Source of the DNA: a gamma proteobacterium SCGC AB-629-P17
GTDB lineage: Bacteria > Pseudomonadota > Gammaproteobacteria > PS1 > Pseudothioglobaceae
Length of the DNA: 64,000 nt
Direction of reading: 5' to 3'
Assembly: GCA_000372785.1 (NCBI GenBank)
Contig: KB889758.1
Coordinates: 22,751-86,750, forward strand
Position numbers and translations under genes: made by a program. A model generated the notes under the pieces. The model ran no database searches. It had not been told where the DNA came from and was given only the letters and a program-made list of their open reading frames with translations. Positions 1 through 9,656 of this stretch are shown here, in pieces (positions within the stretch are counted from its first letter, which is position 1; each line of letters begins with the position of its first letter).

Positions 1-548
1 GTATAGAGGGTGCATTGAGGGTCGCAGAAAAGTTGCACTATCCAGTCACTGTCAAGGTATCAAGTGAAGCCTTAGTTCATAAGAGCGATTCAGGGGCTAT
101 TAGGGTTAACGTTAAGGATGCCGGGATGCTCAAATTAGCAGTATCTGAACTACTACAAATCGGACCTTCATTATTGATTGAAGAAATGGTAGAGGGCGCT
201 ATAGCAGAATTAATTATTGGTGCTGATTGTGACCCATTATTTGGAAAATATTTGATAATTGGGAGTGGCGGAGTTTTGGTCGAGTTGTTAAGCGACAGTA
301 TTCCATTACTGTTACCGGTTGAGAGAAGTAATGTTTTGGAAGCGCTTTCTGAGTTGAAGTTATTTTCGATACTTGAGGGTTATCGTGAAAACTCAGCTGG
401 AGATATTGATGCTGTTATTGATACTGTGATGTCTACGCTTGATTTTATTAACTCAAATGAAGTCATTGAACTTGATATAAATCCGTTACTAGTTTTACCT
501 CAGGGGAAAGGTGCAATTGCCGTTGATGCCTTGGTTAGATTGAATTAG
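1..548 (+). CDS. C-terminal part of ATP-grasp acyl-CoA synthetase (ADP-forming) / acetyl-CoA synthetase family protein, truncated by window edge
   Basis: Frame is open from the window start. Protein has ATP-grasp_5-like text (VKVSSEALVHKSDSGAIRVNV, IGADCDPLFGKYLIIGSGG, ELDINPLLV). Confidence 0.8.
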   Translation, partial: IEGALRVAEKLHYPVTVKVSSEALVHKSDSGAIRVNVKDAGMLKLAVSELLQIGPSLLIEEMVEGAIAELIIGADCDPLFGKYLIIGSGGVLVELLSDSIPLLLPVERSNVLEALSELKLFSILEGYRENSAGDIDAVIDTVMSTLDFINSNEVIELDINPLLVLPQGKGAIAVDALVRLN

Positions 549-587
549 TAGTAACATGACATTAATCTCAAATTTAAGGAAGATTTT

Positions 588-1373
588 ATGAACAAAAGTG
601 TCACTTGTGAGGTTTATAACGAAGTGCTTGTAATTACGCTTGATCGCCCTAAAGCCAATGCGATTGATGCGACAACAAGTCACGCGCTTGGCGATGCCTT
701 TATCTCCTTTAGGGATAATCATGATTTAAGAGTAGCCATTATTATCGGTGCAGGTGAACGGTTTTTTTGTGGTGGTTGGGATTTAAAAGCAGCATCTGAG
801 GGTGAGGCAGTTGATGCAGACTTTGGCCCAGGTGGTTTTGCTGGACTTACTGAATTGTGGGATTTGGATAAGCCTGTTATTGCTGCGGTTAATGGATTAG
901 CGGTTGGTGGTGGTTTTGAGTTGGCACTTGCCGCTGACCTAATTGTTGCAGCCAACACAGCTGAGTTTTTTGTACCTGAAGCTACTTTAGGGATTATTCC
1001 TGATAGTGGAGGAGTTTTGAGATTGCCACGTCGCTTACCTAGAGCGATTGCGATGGAAATGCTTATGACCGGGAGGAGAATGGGTGTAGTTGAGGCGCAA
1101 AAATATGGCTTAGTGAACAGAAGTTGTTCATTAAAAATGTTAAAAAAGAAAGCCATTGAGTGGGCACACGAAATTGCTAAGTCTGCTCCCCTTTCATTGG
1201 CGGCAATTAAAGCCGTTATTAGAGAGACAGATCAAATGGATTTAGAATCTGCGTATAAAACTATGCGTTCTGGTCAAATCAAGGCTTATCATAAAATGCT
1301 CAAATCTGAGGATGCCAAAGAGGGGCCACTTGCTTTTTCTGAAAAGCGTTCTCCCAAATGGAAAGGGAAATAG
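588..1373 (+). CDS. caiD: Enoyl-CoA hydratase/isomerase family, carnitinyl-CoA dehydratase-like
   Basis: 261 aa crotonase fold. Stretches match my memory of E. coli CaiD ([68 protein letters not shown]). Confidence 0.85.
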   Translation: MNKSVTCEVYNEVLVITLDRPKANAIDATTSHALGDAFISFRDNHDLRVAIIIGAGERFFCGGWDLKAASEGEAVDADFGPGGFAGLTELWDLDKPVIAAVNGLAVGGGFELALAADLIVAANTAEFFVPEATLGIIPDSGGVLRLPRRLPRAIAMEMLMTGRRMGVVEAQKYGLVNRSCSLKMLKKKAIEWAHEIAKSAPLSLAAIKAVIRETDQMDLESAYKTMRSGQIKAYHKMLKSEDAKEGPLAFSEKRSPKWKGK

Positions 1374-1416
1374 CTCTGCATGAATCCTGTCCACACTGGA
1401 TAAAATAGATTGTGTG

Positions 1417-1422
1417 TATAAT
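1417..1422 (+). promoter_or_regulatory. Putative -10 box for the monoheme cytochrome gene
   Basis: TATAAT 38 bp upstream of the ATG. No convincing -35. Confidence 0.35.
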
Positions 1423-1459
1423 TTAACGAAAATAAATAGAAAGCTAAAGTGAATACATC

Positions 1460-1780
1460 ATGAAAAAGATTTTATTGTTAATCCTTTCTATAGTGGCATT
1501 AGCTTTTTCACTGAGTTCTATATCAGAGGAATCAAAGAGCGAAGGTGAATCTATGTTTGAAGCTTTGGGGTGTGCTAGTTGCCATGGTTCGGGAGGAAAT
1601 TCAACCGATGAAGAGGTTCCTTCGCTAGCTGGCAGGGATGCTGAATGGATAGTACAACAATTAGAACAATTTCAGTCAGGGGAGCGTCAAAATGCGATTA
1701 TGAATGCTATGGCTCCAATGGCAGAAGGGTTTGAGGACTCTATAGCTGAATACCTTTCTACTCAAGGACTTAGAGAGTAG
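1460..1780 (+). CDS. Monoheme c-type cytochrome, exported
   Basis: Signal-peptide-like N-terminus and one CXXCH (CASCH). Resembles one half of cytochrome c4. Confidence 0.85.
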   Translation: MKKILLLILSIVALAFSLSSISEESKSEGESMFEALGCASCHGSGGNSTDEEVPSLAGRDAEWIVQQLEQFQSGERQNAIMNAMAPMAEGFEDSIAEYLSTQGLRE

Positions 1781-1832
1781 TCTTTTCCGTTATCTTCATA
1801 AATAGAAGTTAACGGAACCATCAATATTCAAG

Positions 1833-1838
1833 TATAAT
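1833..1838 (+). promoter_or_regulatory. Putative -10 box for the diheme cytochrome gene
   Basis: TATAAT 27 bp upstream of the ATG at 1865. Confidence 0.35.
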
Positions 1839-1864
1839 TTCGTGGAATTTTTTGGAGATTTGGA

Positions 1865-2512
1865 ATGAAAAAGACCATTATTATTTTTGTATCAATTGTA
1901 CTTGTAGCTCTTAGTACAAATAGTTTAGCCTCTGGAGATGCTGAGGCAGGTCAAACTAAATCTGCAACATGTATGGGTTGCCATGGTCTTGCTGGTAATA
2001 GCACCATGCCAAATTTTCCCAAGCTTGCTGGTCAAGGTGAAGGTTATATTTTGAAGCAACTACAGGAATTTAAATCGGGTGCAAGAGACAATGCAATTAT
2101 GGCGGGTGTTGTATCCTTACTATCGGAACAAGATATGATGGATATTGCAGCATATTACTCAGTTCAAACTATCAGTGAAAATAGTGCTAAGGCAGATGAG
2201 GAAACAATCGAATTAGCTCGAAAGATCTACCTTGGCGGAAAGAAAGATACACAAACCACTGCTTGTATTGCTTGCCATGGTCCTAAGGGTTTAGGAATTC
2301 CGAGTGCAAAATTTCCTGCTCTTGGTGCTCAGCATGCTGAGTATACTGCTTCGCAGTTAAAAGCATTCCGCCAATATTCTATCAACGAGCAGACTGGCTC
2401 TGATGACCTTGCTAGAGATAATGATTATGAAGGGATGATGAGAAGTGTTGCCAAAGGTTTAACAACTGTTGAAATTGAAGCTTTAGCCGAATACATTGCT
2501 GGTCTTCACTAA
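1865..2512 (+). CDS. Diheme cytochrome c4-like protein
   Basis: Signal peptide and two CXXCH motifs (CMGCH, CIACH). Duplicated c4-type halves. Confidence 0.88.
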   Translation: MKKTIIIFVSIVLVALSTNSLASGDAEAGQTKSATCMGCHGLAGNSTMPNFPKLAGQGEGYILKQLQEFKSGARDNAIMAGVVSLLSEQDMMDIAAYYSVQTISENSAKADEETIELARKIYLGGKKDTQTTACIACHGPKGLGIPSAKFPALGAQHAEYTASQLKAFRQYSINEQTGSDDLARDNDYEGMMRSVAKGLTTVEIEALAEYIAGLH

Positions 2513-3301
2513 TTAGTTCATTCTTTCGGTGTTGCCGTCTACAGTCATGACCTGTCCAGATATTTTATGGGCTTCATTTGAAAGTAAGAATAAGGCCATA
2601 TTGGCAATATCTTCTTTGCTTACAAAAGTCTTAAGTGACGCCATTGATTCATAATCTTTTTGTAATTCTTCTTCTGAAACACCTGTAGATTTTGCTTTTG
2701 CTTCTATGACTCTTTTCATTCTATCTCCTGATACCGATCCTGGGCAAATAGCGTTAACTCTTATGTTAAATTCTCCCAGTTCCATTGCAAGTGACTTAGT
2801 CACACCAATAACAGCCCACTTGCTTGCTACATAAGGTGTTCTGAGAGGAAGACCAAACAAGCCCGCAGTTGAAGAAATATTGATAATGGATCCACCTTCA
2901 TTATTTTTTAACAAAGGTATAGAGTGTTTAGTGAAATAAAAATGACTGTTAAGATTGATGTCTATTGTGTTTCTCCAGTCTGAAATAGATAGGCTTTCAA
3001 TTGGTCCGGTTGGTCCGGCTATGCCGACATTATTAATAAGGGAATCAATGTTTGCAATTCTTTCTTTTAGTGAATAAAAATATTTTTCTACAGAGTCTGG
3101 ATTTTTTGCATCAACATTGTCTACAAATAGTTTTTTGTTTATCAAAGGATGTTCATTGATTTCATCAATTTTTTTTTGATTGATGTCTGATAAATAAACG
3201 TTATAACCTTTATCTAAAGATAGACTGGCTATACTCCAACCGATTCCATCAGCAGCAGCTGAAATTATAATGTTTTTACTAGGAGTCTTATTTTGAGTCA
3301 T
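2513..3301 (-). CDS. SDR family NAD(P)-dependent oxidoreductase
   Basis: 262 aa with NNVGIAGPTGP, SIINISSTAGLFG, YVASKWAVIG (YxxxK) and NAICPGSV. Confidence 0.9.
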   Translation of the reverse strand: MTQNKTPSKNIIISAAADGIGWSIASLSLDKGYNVYLSDINQKKIDEINEHPLINKKLFVDNVDAKNPDSVEKYFYSLKERIANIDSLINNVGIAGPTGPIESLSISDWRNTIDINLNSHFYFTKHSIPLLKNNEGGSIINISSTAGLFGLPLRTPYVASKWAVIGVTKSLAMELGEFNIRVNAICPGSVSGDRMKRVIEAKAKSTGVSEEELQKDYESMASLKTFVSKEDIANMALFLLSNEAHKISGQVMTVDGNTERMN

Positions 3302-3342
3302 TTAGTTTAATGTTTCATTAAGGCATCAGATAACTTATCAGA

Positions 3343-3366
3343 TGTAATATTTTCTTTTGTATTACA
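3343..3366. promoter_or_regulatory. Perfect dyad TGTAATA-N10-TATTACA upstream of the SDR gene (candidate operator)
   Basis: Direct reading: tgtaata ttttcttttg tattaca, in the 273 bp AT-rich divergent spacer. Confidence 0.4.
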
Positions 3367-3574
3367 AGGGGTAATAATCTAAACCTTTAATTGAAAACAA
3401 ACTTAAACAATCCTCTACGATATGCAAGGATTAACAGAAAGTTTATCTTATTTTCACATTAAGCAAATATAATTTTGCTAAAAATGAATAATATTGAAAA
3501 AAATATTAAAGCAATAATTAAAGATTACTTATACAATAGTGCGAATTTCTATATAGTCATTATTTGGCTTAAAC

Positions 3575-5206
3575 ATGGCTGGTTTTTTGAATAATTATGA
3601 TTTTATTGTTATCGGTGCTGGTTCATCAGGCTGTGTTCTTGCGAATAGGCTCAGCAAGGATTCTTCAAACAAAGTATTACTCATAGAAGCAGGCGGCACT
3701 GACCGTCGTTTTTATGTACAAATGCCTATCGGTTATGGCAAAACCTACTTCCAAAAAGACATTAACTGGATGTATATGGGGGAGCCAAGCCCCGGTATCA
3801 ATAATCGTTCCAGTTATTGGCCACGAGGTAAATTATTGGGCGGTTCCAGTTCGATTAATGCTATGGTCCATGTTCGAGGTAATCCTCAAGATTTTGACGA
3901 CTGGCAAAAGGCTGGTAATCCTGGCTGGTCATATAACGATTTGCTTCCCTATTTTAAACGTATGGAAACTTGGCAACATGGCGACGACCAATATCGCGGC
4001 GGTAGAGGACCATTAAATGTTTCAGACGTTACAGACCAGCTGCATCCCTTGTGTGACACTTTTATTTCAGCTGCTGAAGAATTAGGAATTAGTTTTAATG
4101 GTGACATGAATGGTGAGATTCAGGAAGGCGTTGGTCATTACCAGATAACCACGCATAAGGGACAGCGTATGTCTGCTTCACGAGCTTTTTTGCGTCCCGT
4201 TATGAAGCGTTCCAACCTTACCGTGATTACCAAGGCTCTCGTTACTCGTATTTTATTTGAAGGTAAATGTGCTGTTGGCGTTGAATACACAAAAGCAGGC
4301 AAACTTTACCAAGTAAATGCCAAACGTGAAGTGATATTAAGCGCTGGTGCAGTGAACTCACCACAACTTCTTCAGTTATCTGGAATAGGACCAGAATCGG
4401 TTCTAAAGGAAGCCAATGTTTCAGTTATCCATGACAGCCCTGCTGTTGGAAAAAACCTCCAGGACCATCTTGGGGTGAGCTATTTTTATAAAAGTAAAGT
4501 GCGAACCTTGAATGATCAGCTGAGACCTTGGTGGGGAAAGCTATTTCAGGGTATTCGATATGTCTTGACTAGGACTGGTCCGTTAAGTTTAAGTGTCAAC
4601 CAGTCTGGCGGTTTTGTGAGAACTCGGGAAGGGCTTTCAGGGCCCAATATTCAGCTTTATTTCTCGCCTGTAAGTTATACTCTTGAATCCCATGGAAGAC
4701 GCGCTATGCTAAGTCCAGACCCTTTTTCAGCTATGTTGTTGGGGGTATCGAACTGTAAATCAAATTCGAGAGGGCAGATTCGAATAAAGAGTAGTGATCC
4801 AACTGTTGCGCCAATAATTGAGCCTAACTATCTATCTCATGACGATGATGTCCGAGACCTATTAGAGGGCGTCAAATTGTTGAGGCAATTAGCTCAAACT
4901 GAGAGTTTCAGTAAGTCAATTGTTGATGAGTTTCGACCTGGGCCTGAGTGTAAATCAGATGCTCAAATGATAGAAGATATTAGAGACAATGCATGGACTG
5001 TTTTTCATCCTGCTTGTACTTGCTGTATGGGCCCTGATCCAATCAATAATGTCGTTGATAGTAGTCTTAAAGTGCATGGAATAGAAGGACTTCGGGTAGC
5101 AGATGCCTCTATATTTCCACAGCTTATATGTGGTAATATTAATGCCGCTACAATCATGGTGGGTGAGAAGGCTTCGGACCTGATTTTGGCTGATATATCT
5201 AAATAA
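3575..5206 (+). CDS. GMC family oxidoreductase (choline dehydrogenase-like)
   Basis: 543 aa. N-terminal FAD motif DFIVIGAGSSGCVLANRLS, GMC signatures (WPRGKLLGGSSSINAMVHVRG, GAVNSPQLLQLSGIGP), C-terminal NINAATIMVGEKASDLI. Confidence 0.92.
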   Translation: MAGFLNNYDFIVIGAGSSGCVLANRLSKDSSNKVLLIEAGGTDRRFYVQMPIGYGKTYFQKDINWMYMGEPSPGINNRSSYWPRGKLLGGSSSINAMVHVRGNPQDFDDWQKAGNPGWSYNDLLPYFKRMETWQHGDDQYRGGRGPLNVSDVTDQLHPLCDTFISAAEELGISFNGDMNGEIQEGVGHYQITTHKGQRMSASRAFLRPVMKRSNLTVITKALVTRILFEGKCAVGVEYTKAGKLYQVNAKREVILSAGAVNSPQLLQLSGIGPESVLKEANVSVIHDSPAVGKNLQDHLGVSYFYKSKVRTLNDQLRPWWGKLFQGIRYVLTRTGPLSLSVNQSGGFVRTREGLSGPNIQLYFSPVSYTLESHGRRAMLSPDPFSAMLLGVSNCKSNSRGQIRIKSSDPTVAPIIEPNYLSHDDDVRDLLEGVKLLRQLAQTESFSKSIVDEFRPGPECKSDAQMIEDIRDNAWTVFHPACTCCMGPDPINNVVDSSLKVHGIEGLRVADASIFPQLICGNINAATIMVGEKASDLILADISK

Positions 5207-5231
5207 AGAGTTAGCTAAACCGAGACAAATT

Positions 5232-6341
5232 ATGAAAATTATTAGCATAGAAACCTTTGCCAACGAATACATCGGCTTGGTCCGAGTGCGTACCGACGAA
5301 GGTGATGAGGGTTGGGGGCAAACTACTACCTACAATGCCGACATAAGTGCTCAAGTGGTGCACCGACAAGTGGCTCCTCATGTGTTAGGCTGGAGTGGTC
5401 TCGACATCACTGATTTAAACCGAGAGGTCTTAGAGCGAGAACATAAGTTCCCTGGCACCTATCTTTATCGTGGTTTATGTGGACTAGATACAGCACTTTG
5501 GGATATTCACGCCAAGAGAGCTAACAAGAGTGTATGCCAACTTTTGGGTGGTAATCCTGAGTCCGTGCCAGTGTATGCTTCGAGTATGCAGCGAGAAATC
5601 ACGCCTGAAGCTGAAGCTGAACGTTTTCTTGAGCTTAAAGAGAAGCATGGTTATAAAGCCTTCAAATTCCGTATAGGGAAAGAATGTGGCCATGACTTGG
5701 ATCAGTGGCCAGGTCGTACAGAGGATATTGTGAAGCAAGTGCGCCAGGTTTTGGGAGATGATGTAGCACTGCTGGTGGATGCCAATAGTGCCTATACACC
5801 AGCTAAAGCCATTGAAGTTGGGTATATGTTACAAGATTATGGTGTCAGCCATTTTGAAGAACCCTGTCCATATTGGAAACCTGACTGGACTCGTCAAGTT
5901 AAAGATTCCCTAGATATTGATATAAGTGGTGGTGAGCAGGATAACGATATGCGTATCTGGAAGCACATGGTAGACGCGCAAGTGGTGAATATTGTACAGC
6001 CCGATGTCTGTTATATGGGTGGCATTAGTCGCACCTTAGAGGTTGCTAAGTTAGCACAACAGGCGCAATTACCTGTAACTCTACATTCTGCTAACTTATC
6101 ATTGGTAACATTGTTTTCTGCACATATTATGGGGTCTATCACTAATGCAGGTAAGTACTTAGAATTCTCAATTGAAGGTTTAGATTACTACCCTTGGCAA
6201 GACAATATATTTTCGCCAGGCTTTAAAATAGTTGAAGGTCGGCTATTAATGGATCATAAGCCGGGCTGGGGTATAGAGGCAAACCCAGACTGGTTGTCTC
6301 AGTCAAAGTATCAGGTGAGCTATGCGGGTTCACGCTTTTAG
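5232..6341 (+). CDS. Mandelate racemase/muconate lactonizing enzyme family (enolase superfamily), probable acid-sugar dehydratase type
   Basis: 369 aa. VDANSAY, FEEP, GGEQD and HSAN match metal-ligand and catalytic motifs of the superfamily. Confidence 0.88.
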   Translation: MKIISIETFANEYIGLVRVRTDEGDEGWGQTTTYNADISAQVVHRQVAPHVLGWSGLDITDLNREVLEREHKFPGTYLYRGLCGLDTALWDIHAKRANKSVCQLLGGNPESVPVYASSMQREITPEAEAERFLELKEKHGYKAFKFRIGKECGHDLDQWPGRTEDIVKQVRQVLGDDVALLVDANSAYTPAKAIEVGYMLQDYGVSHFEEPCPYWKPDWTRQVKDSLDIDISGGEQDNDMRIWKHMVDAQVVNIVQPDVCYMGGISRTLEVAKLAQQAQLPVTLHSANLSLVTLFSAHIMGSITNAGKYLEFSIEGLDYYPWQDNIFSPGFKIVEGRLLMDHKPGWGIEANPDWLSQSKYQVSYAGSRF

Positions 6342-6360
6342 TTGAGTTTTTTTCACTAAA

Positions 6361-6385
6361 AGGGCAGTTTAAACTGCCCTTTTTA
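6361..6385 (+). terminator. Rho-independent terminator after the enolase-superfamily gene
   Basis: Perfect 20 bp palindrome AGGGCAGTTTAAACTGCCCT followed by TTTTT. Confidence 0.9.
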
Positions 6386-6403
6386 TTGGTTAGCAAAATC
6401 CTG

Positions 6404-6409
6404 TATAAT
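6404..6409 (+). promoter_or_regulatory. Putative -10 box for tig
   Basis: TATAAT 37 bp upstream of the tig ATG, just after the terminator. -35 is unclear. Confidence 0.4.
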
Positions 6410-6445
6410 TTCTTGTTTTTTTTACACTAGATACGGATTAGATAG

Positions 6446-7744
6446 ATGAAGACCTCATTGAGCACACTTGAAGGGTTAAAAAGATCGCTGACAGTTGAAT
6501 TGCCTATAGATACTTTCAACCAGAAAACGGATAAGATTTTACAAAGCCTTGCCAAAAAAGCCCGCATTGATGGTTTTAGAAAGGGCAAGATACCGGCGAC
6601 AATTCTGCGTCAACGTTTCGGTGCTGGCGCTAAAGCAGACGCTACAAACGAAGTAGTGACTGAAACTTTGGAAGAGGCATTAGCAGACGCTGACGTTTCT
6701 CCTGCTGCACAACCCTCTTTAACTAATGTAGACACAGAAAGTCGTGATAACTTTAGCTATACAATTGAGTTTGAGGTTTATCCTGAAGTTAGTGTGGCAC
6801 CATTATCGAACCTGAATATTGATCAAATAAATGCAACAGTTTCTGATGAAGATGAAGAAAGAGCATTGCAAGATCTACAAGATAGGGCGACTGAATACAA
6901 AACCGTTAAACGTAAATCTAAAAATGGCGACCGTTTGATAATTGATTTTGAGGGATTGCTAGATGGCGAGTCATTCGAAGGTGGTGCGGCAGAGGGGTTT
7001 GAAATCGTTCTTGGGCGTGGTGCAATGATTGAAGGATTTGAGCAAGGTCTCATTGATGTCGCTGCAGGCAAGACGGTAGAAGTTAAAGCGACATTCCCAG
7101 AAGACTACCATGTTGAAAATTTAGCTGGAAGAGAGGCCTTATTCAAAGTAAAGGTTAAAGAAGTGGGCTCACCCAAAGAAATGAAGCTTGACGACGAATT
7201 CGCTAAAAAATATGGTGAAAAGGATTTCGAGACAATGAAAAGTCGCATGTCTAAGCAAATGCAACTAGAGTTAAGTTCTCGTATAGTTCAACAAAACAAA
7301 GATGCCGCTTTTACTGCACTTTTAACTGCAAATGACTTTGAAGTTCCCAAAGGCAGCGTTAGTACCGAAGCTATGAAGTTGCAACAAGACATGGAAGCAA
7401 GGATGGAACAACAAGGGATGCCTTCAAAAGGCAACTTTCCTGAAGCCATGTTTCAAGAAGAGGCATCAAGACGAGTAAAGTTAGGTCTATTAATCAATAA
7501 AATTGCGAATGATAGCGAAATCAAGCCTGAAAAAGGGCAAGTTGATGCTAAACTAAAGGAAATGTCCATGCAGTATGGCGAAAGTGCGCAACAAATGATT
7601 GATTGGTATAACTCTGACCCTTCAAGGTTGGCAGGTGTTGAGTCGATTGTTGTTGAGGAGCTTGTAGCTAAACATGTTGCACTTGAAGCTAAAGTCAATG
7701 TTACTGAAAAGACTTTTCAAGAAATTATGAACCCACAAAATTAA
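6446..7744 (+). CDS. tig: Trigger factor
   Basis: 432 aa. [18 protein letters not shown]-domain motif, PPIase domain, syntenic with clpP-clpX-lon. Confidence 0.97.
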   Translation: MKTSLSTLEGLKRSLTVELPIDTFNQKTDKILQSLAKKARIDGFRKGKIPATILRQRFGAGAKADATNEVVTETLEEALADADVSPAAQPSLTNVDTESRDNFSYTIEFEVYPEVSVAPLSNLNIDQINATVSDEDEERALQDLQDRATEYKTVKRKSKNGDRLIIDFEGLLDGESFEGGAAEGFEIVLGRGAMIEGFEQGLIDVAAGKTVEVKATFPEDYHVENLAGREALFKVKVKEVGSPKEMKLDDEFAKKYGEKDFETMKSRMSKQMQLELSSRIVQQNKDAAFTALLTANDFEVPKGSVSTEAMKLQQDMEARMEQQGMPSKGNFPEAMFQEEASRRVKLGLLINKIANDSEIKPEKGQVDAKLKEMSMQYGESAQQMIDWYNSDPSRLAGVESIVVEELVAKHVALEAKVNVTEKTFQEIMNPQN

Positions 7745-7746
7745 TT

Positions 7747-8343
7747 ATGTCAATACAAAACCTACATCAAATCCCTATGGTAATTGAAAGTTCTGGTAGA
7801 ACTGAAAGAGCTTATGACATCTATTCCCGATTACTCAAGGAGCGAGTTGTTTTCATGGTAGGCCCTGTAGAGGACTATACGGCAAATGTTGTTGTCGCTC
7901 AACTTCTTTTTCTAGAATCTGAAAATCCCGATAAGGATATTCATCTATATATCAATTCACCAGGCGGCTCTGTTACAGCTGGTTTGGCTATCTATGACAC
8001 TATGCAGTTCATCAAGCCTGATATCTCTACACTTTGTATTGGCCAGGCTGCAAGTATGGGCGCCTTGTTGCTAACTGCTGGTGCAAAAGGAAAAAGGTTT
8101 GCTCTGCCACATGCCAGATGTATGATTCATCAACCTTTAGGGGGGTTTTCTGGTCAAGCCAGCGATATCGATATTCATGCTCAAGAGATTCTGAAGACCA
8201 GAGATAAGCTAAATTCCATTCTAAAAGAACATACCGGTCAAAGCATGAAGACTATTCAAAAGGACACCGATCGAGATAATTTCATGTCAGCCAGGGAGTC
8301 CGCAAAATATGGACTCGTTGACAAAGTACTCAAAAAACGATAA
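7747..8343 (+). CDS. clpP: ATP-dependent Clp protease proteolytic subunit
   Basis: 198 aa. [31 protein letters not shown] (Ser), [16 protein letters not shown] (His). Confidence 0.98.
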   Translation: MSIQNLHQIPMVIESSGRTERAYDIYSRLLKERVVFMVGPVEDYTANVVVAQLLFLESENPDKDIHLYINSPGGSVTAGLAIYDTMQFIKPDISTLCIGQAASMGALLLTAGAKGKRFALPHARCMIHQPLGGFSGQASDIDIHAQEILKTRDKLNSILKEHTGQSMKTIQKDTDRDNFMSARESAKYGLVDKVLKKR

Positions 8344-8357
8344 CTCTTAGTTTGTCT

Positions 8358-9623
8358 ATGGCACAAAATACACAAGACCTGCATTGCTCATTTTGCTCCA
8401 AACACAAAGATGAGGTGTCCCGCTTAATAGCCGGACCTGGAGTCTACATTTGTGACGAATGTATTGACTCATGTTATAGTCTAATTCAAGAACAAACGAA
8501 TAAAGAGAAAAAAAACCAACATCAGGACTGGAATTACACACCAAAAGAGTTATTTAATTTCTTGAACGAATATGTTATTGGTCAATCTCATGCTAAAAAG
8601 GTTTTGTCAGTCGCAGTCTACAACCACTATAAGCGTTTAAAGACCGATTACATCTCCAACGAAGTTGAGTTGGATAAATCCAACATTTTACTGATTGGTC
8701 CTACTGGCAGTGGCAAGACCCTTCTTGCTCAAACCCTAGCGCGTTTTCTGGATGTCCCTTTTGCTGTAGCTGACGCAACAACATTAACGGAAGCAGGTTA
8801 TGTCGGGGACGATGTAGAGAATGTTATTAAAAGCTTGCTAGCCAAGTGTGATTTTGATCCAAATAGGGCTGAACAGGGGATTATTTTTATTGATGAAATT
8901 GATAAAATTTCGCGCCGTTCTGACTCCCCCTCTATTACTAGGGATGTTTCTGGTGAAGGTGTTCAGCAGGCAATGCTCAAATTGATTGAAGGTACAATTG
9001 CTTCCGTACCCCCGCAGGGTGGCAGAAAACATCCAAACCAGGAAACAATTGACGTCGATACCTCAAAAATATTGTTTATATGTGGCGGGGCATTTGATGG
9101 TTTAGAAAAAGTTATAGACAGAAGAGTTGAAAAAGCAACTGGTATTGGATTTGCTGCAAATGTCAAAGATGAGCAAAGTGAAAAAACACTCGCTGAACTA
9201 TACAGATTGTTGGAGCCAGACGATTTAATTAAATTTGGTTTAATTCCTGAACTGGTTGGACGTCTAGCCGTTCATACTTCGCTTAGTGCACTTGATGAGG
9301 ATGCTTTGGTAGAGATCCTTACAAAACCGAAAAATTCTGTCGTCAAACAATTTCAACAGTTTTTTGCAATCGAAGGCGTGAAGCTAACGATTAGAAAAAC
9401 TGCATTAGTAGCTATTGCAAAGCTTGCCGTTGAAAGAAAAACAGGTGCTAGAGGCTTACGAGCTATTTTGGAGGACCTATTATTGGATACTATGTATGAA
9501 ATGCCTTCAACTACAAGCGCAAAAGAAGTTATTATTGATAAGGCAGTGGTTGAAGGAAAAAAACAGCCGATGGTTATGTATTTGCCTGAAAAAAAAATAA
9601 ATAATATTAAAAAAGCTAGTTGA
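8358..9623 (+). CDS. clpX: ATP-dependent Clp protease ATP-binding subunit
   Basis: N-terminal zinc finger CSFC...CDEC, Walker [20 protein letters not shown] at 8358 chosen; an in-frame TTG lies at 8352. Confidence 0.97.
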   Translation: MAQNTQDLHCSFCSKHKDEVSRLIAGPGVYICDECIDSCYSLIQEQTNKEKKNQHQDWNYTPKELFNFLNEYVIGQSHAKKVLSVAVYNHYKRLKTDYISNEVELDKSNILLIGPTGSGKTLLAQTLARFLDVPFAVADATTLTEAGYVGDDVENVIKSLLAKCDFDPNRAEQGIIFIDEIDKISRRSDSPSITRDVSGEGVQQAMLKLIEGTIASVPPQGGRKHPNQETIDVDTSKILFICGGAFDGLEKVIDRRVEKATGIGFAANVKDEQSEKTLAELYRLLEPDDLIKFGLIPELVGRLAVHTSLSALDEDALVEILTKPKNSVVKQFQQFFAIEGVKLTIRKTALVAIAKLAVERKTGARGLRAILEDLLLDTMYEMPSTTSAKEVIIDKAVVEGKKQPMVMYLPEKKINNIKKAS

Positions 9624-9656
9624 TGACTTTCACTTTTTTAAGCAGATGACTCAATA

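Noticed and set aside
719-1156. 145 aa antisense ORF opposite caiD
   Set aside because: Overlaps a confidently identified coding gene on the other strand; composition (Pro/Ser-rich) is typical of spurious antisense ORFs and there is no RBS context.
4955-5272. 105 aa minus-strand ORF across the GMC/enolase-superfamily junction
   Set aside because: Lies antisense to two strong CDSs and shows no recognisable domain.
6823-7698. Antisense ORFs inside tig
   Set aside because: Shadow ORFs of a conserved housekeeping gene; low-complexity Ser-rich translations.
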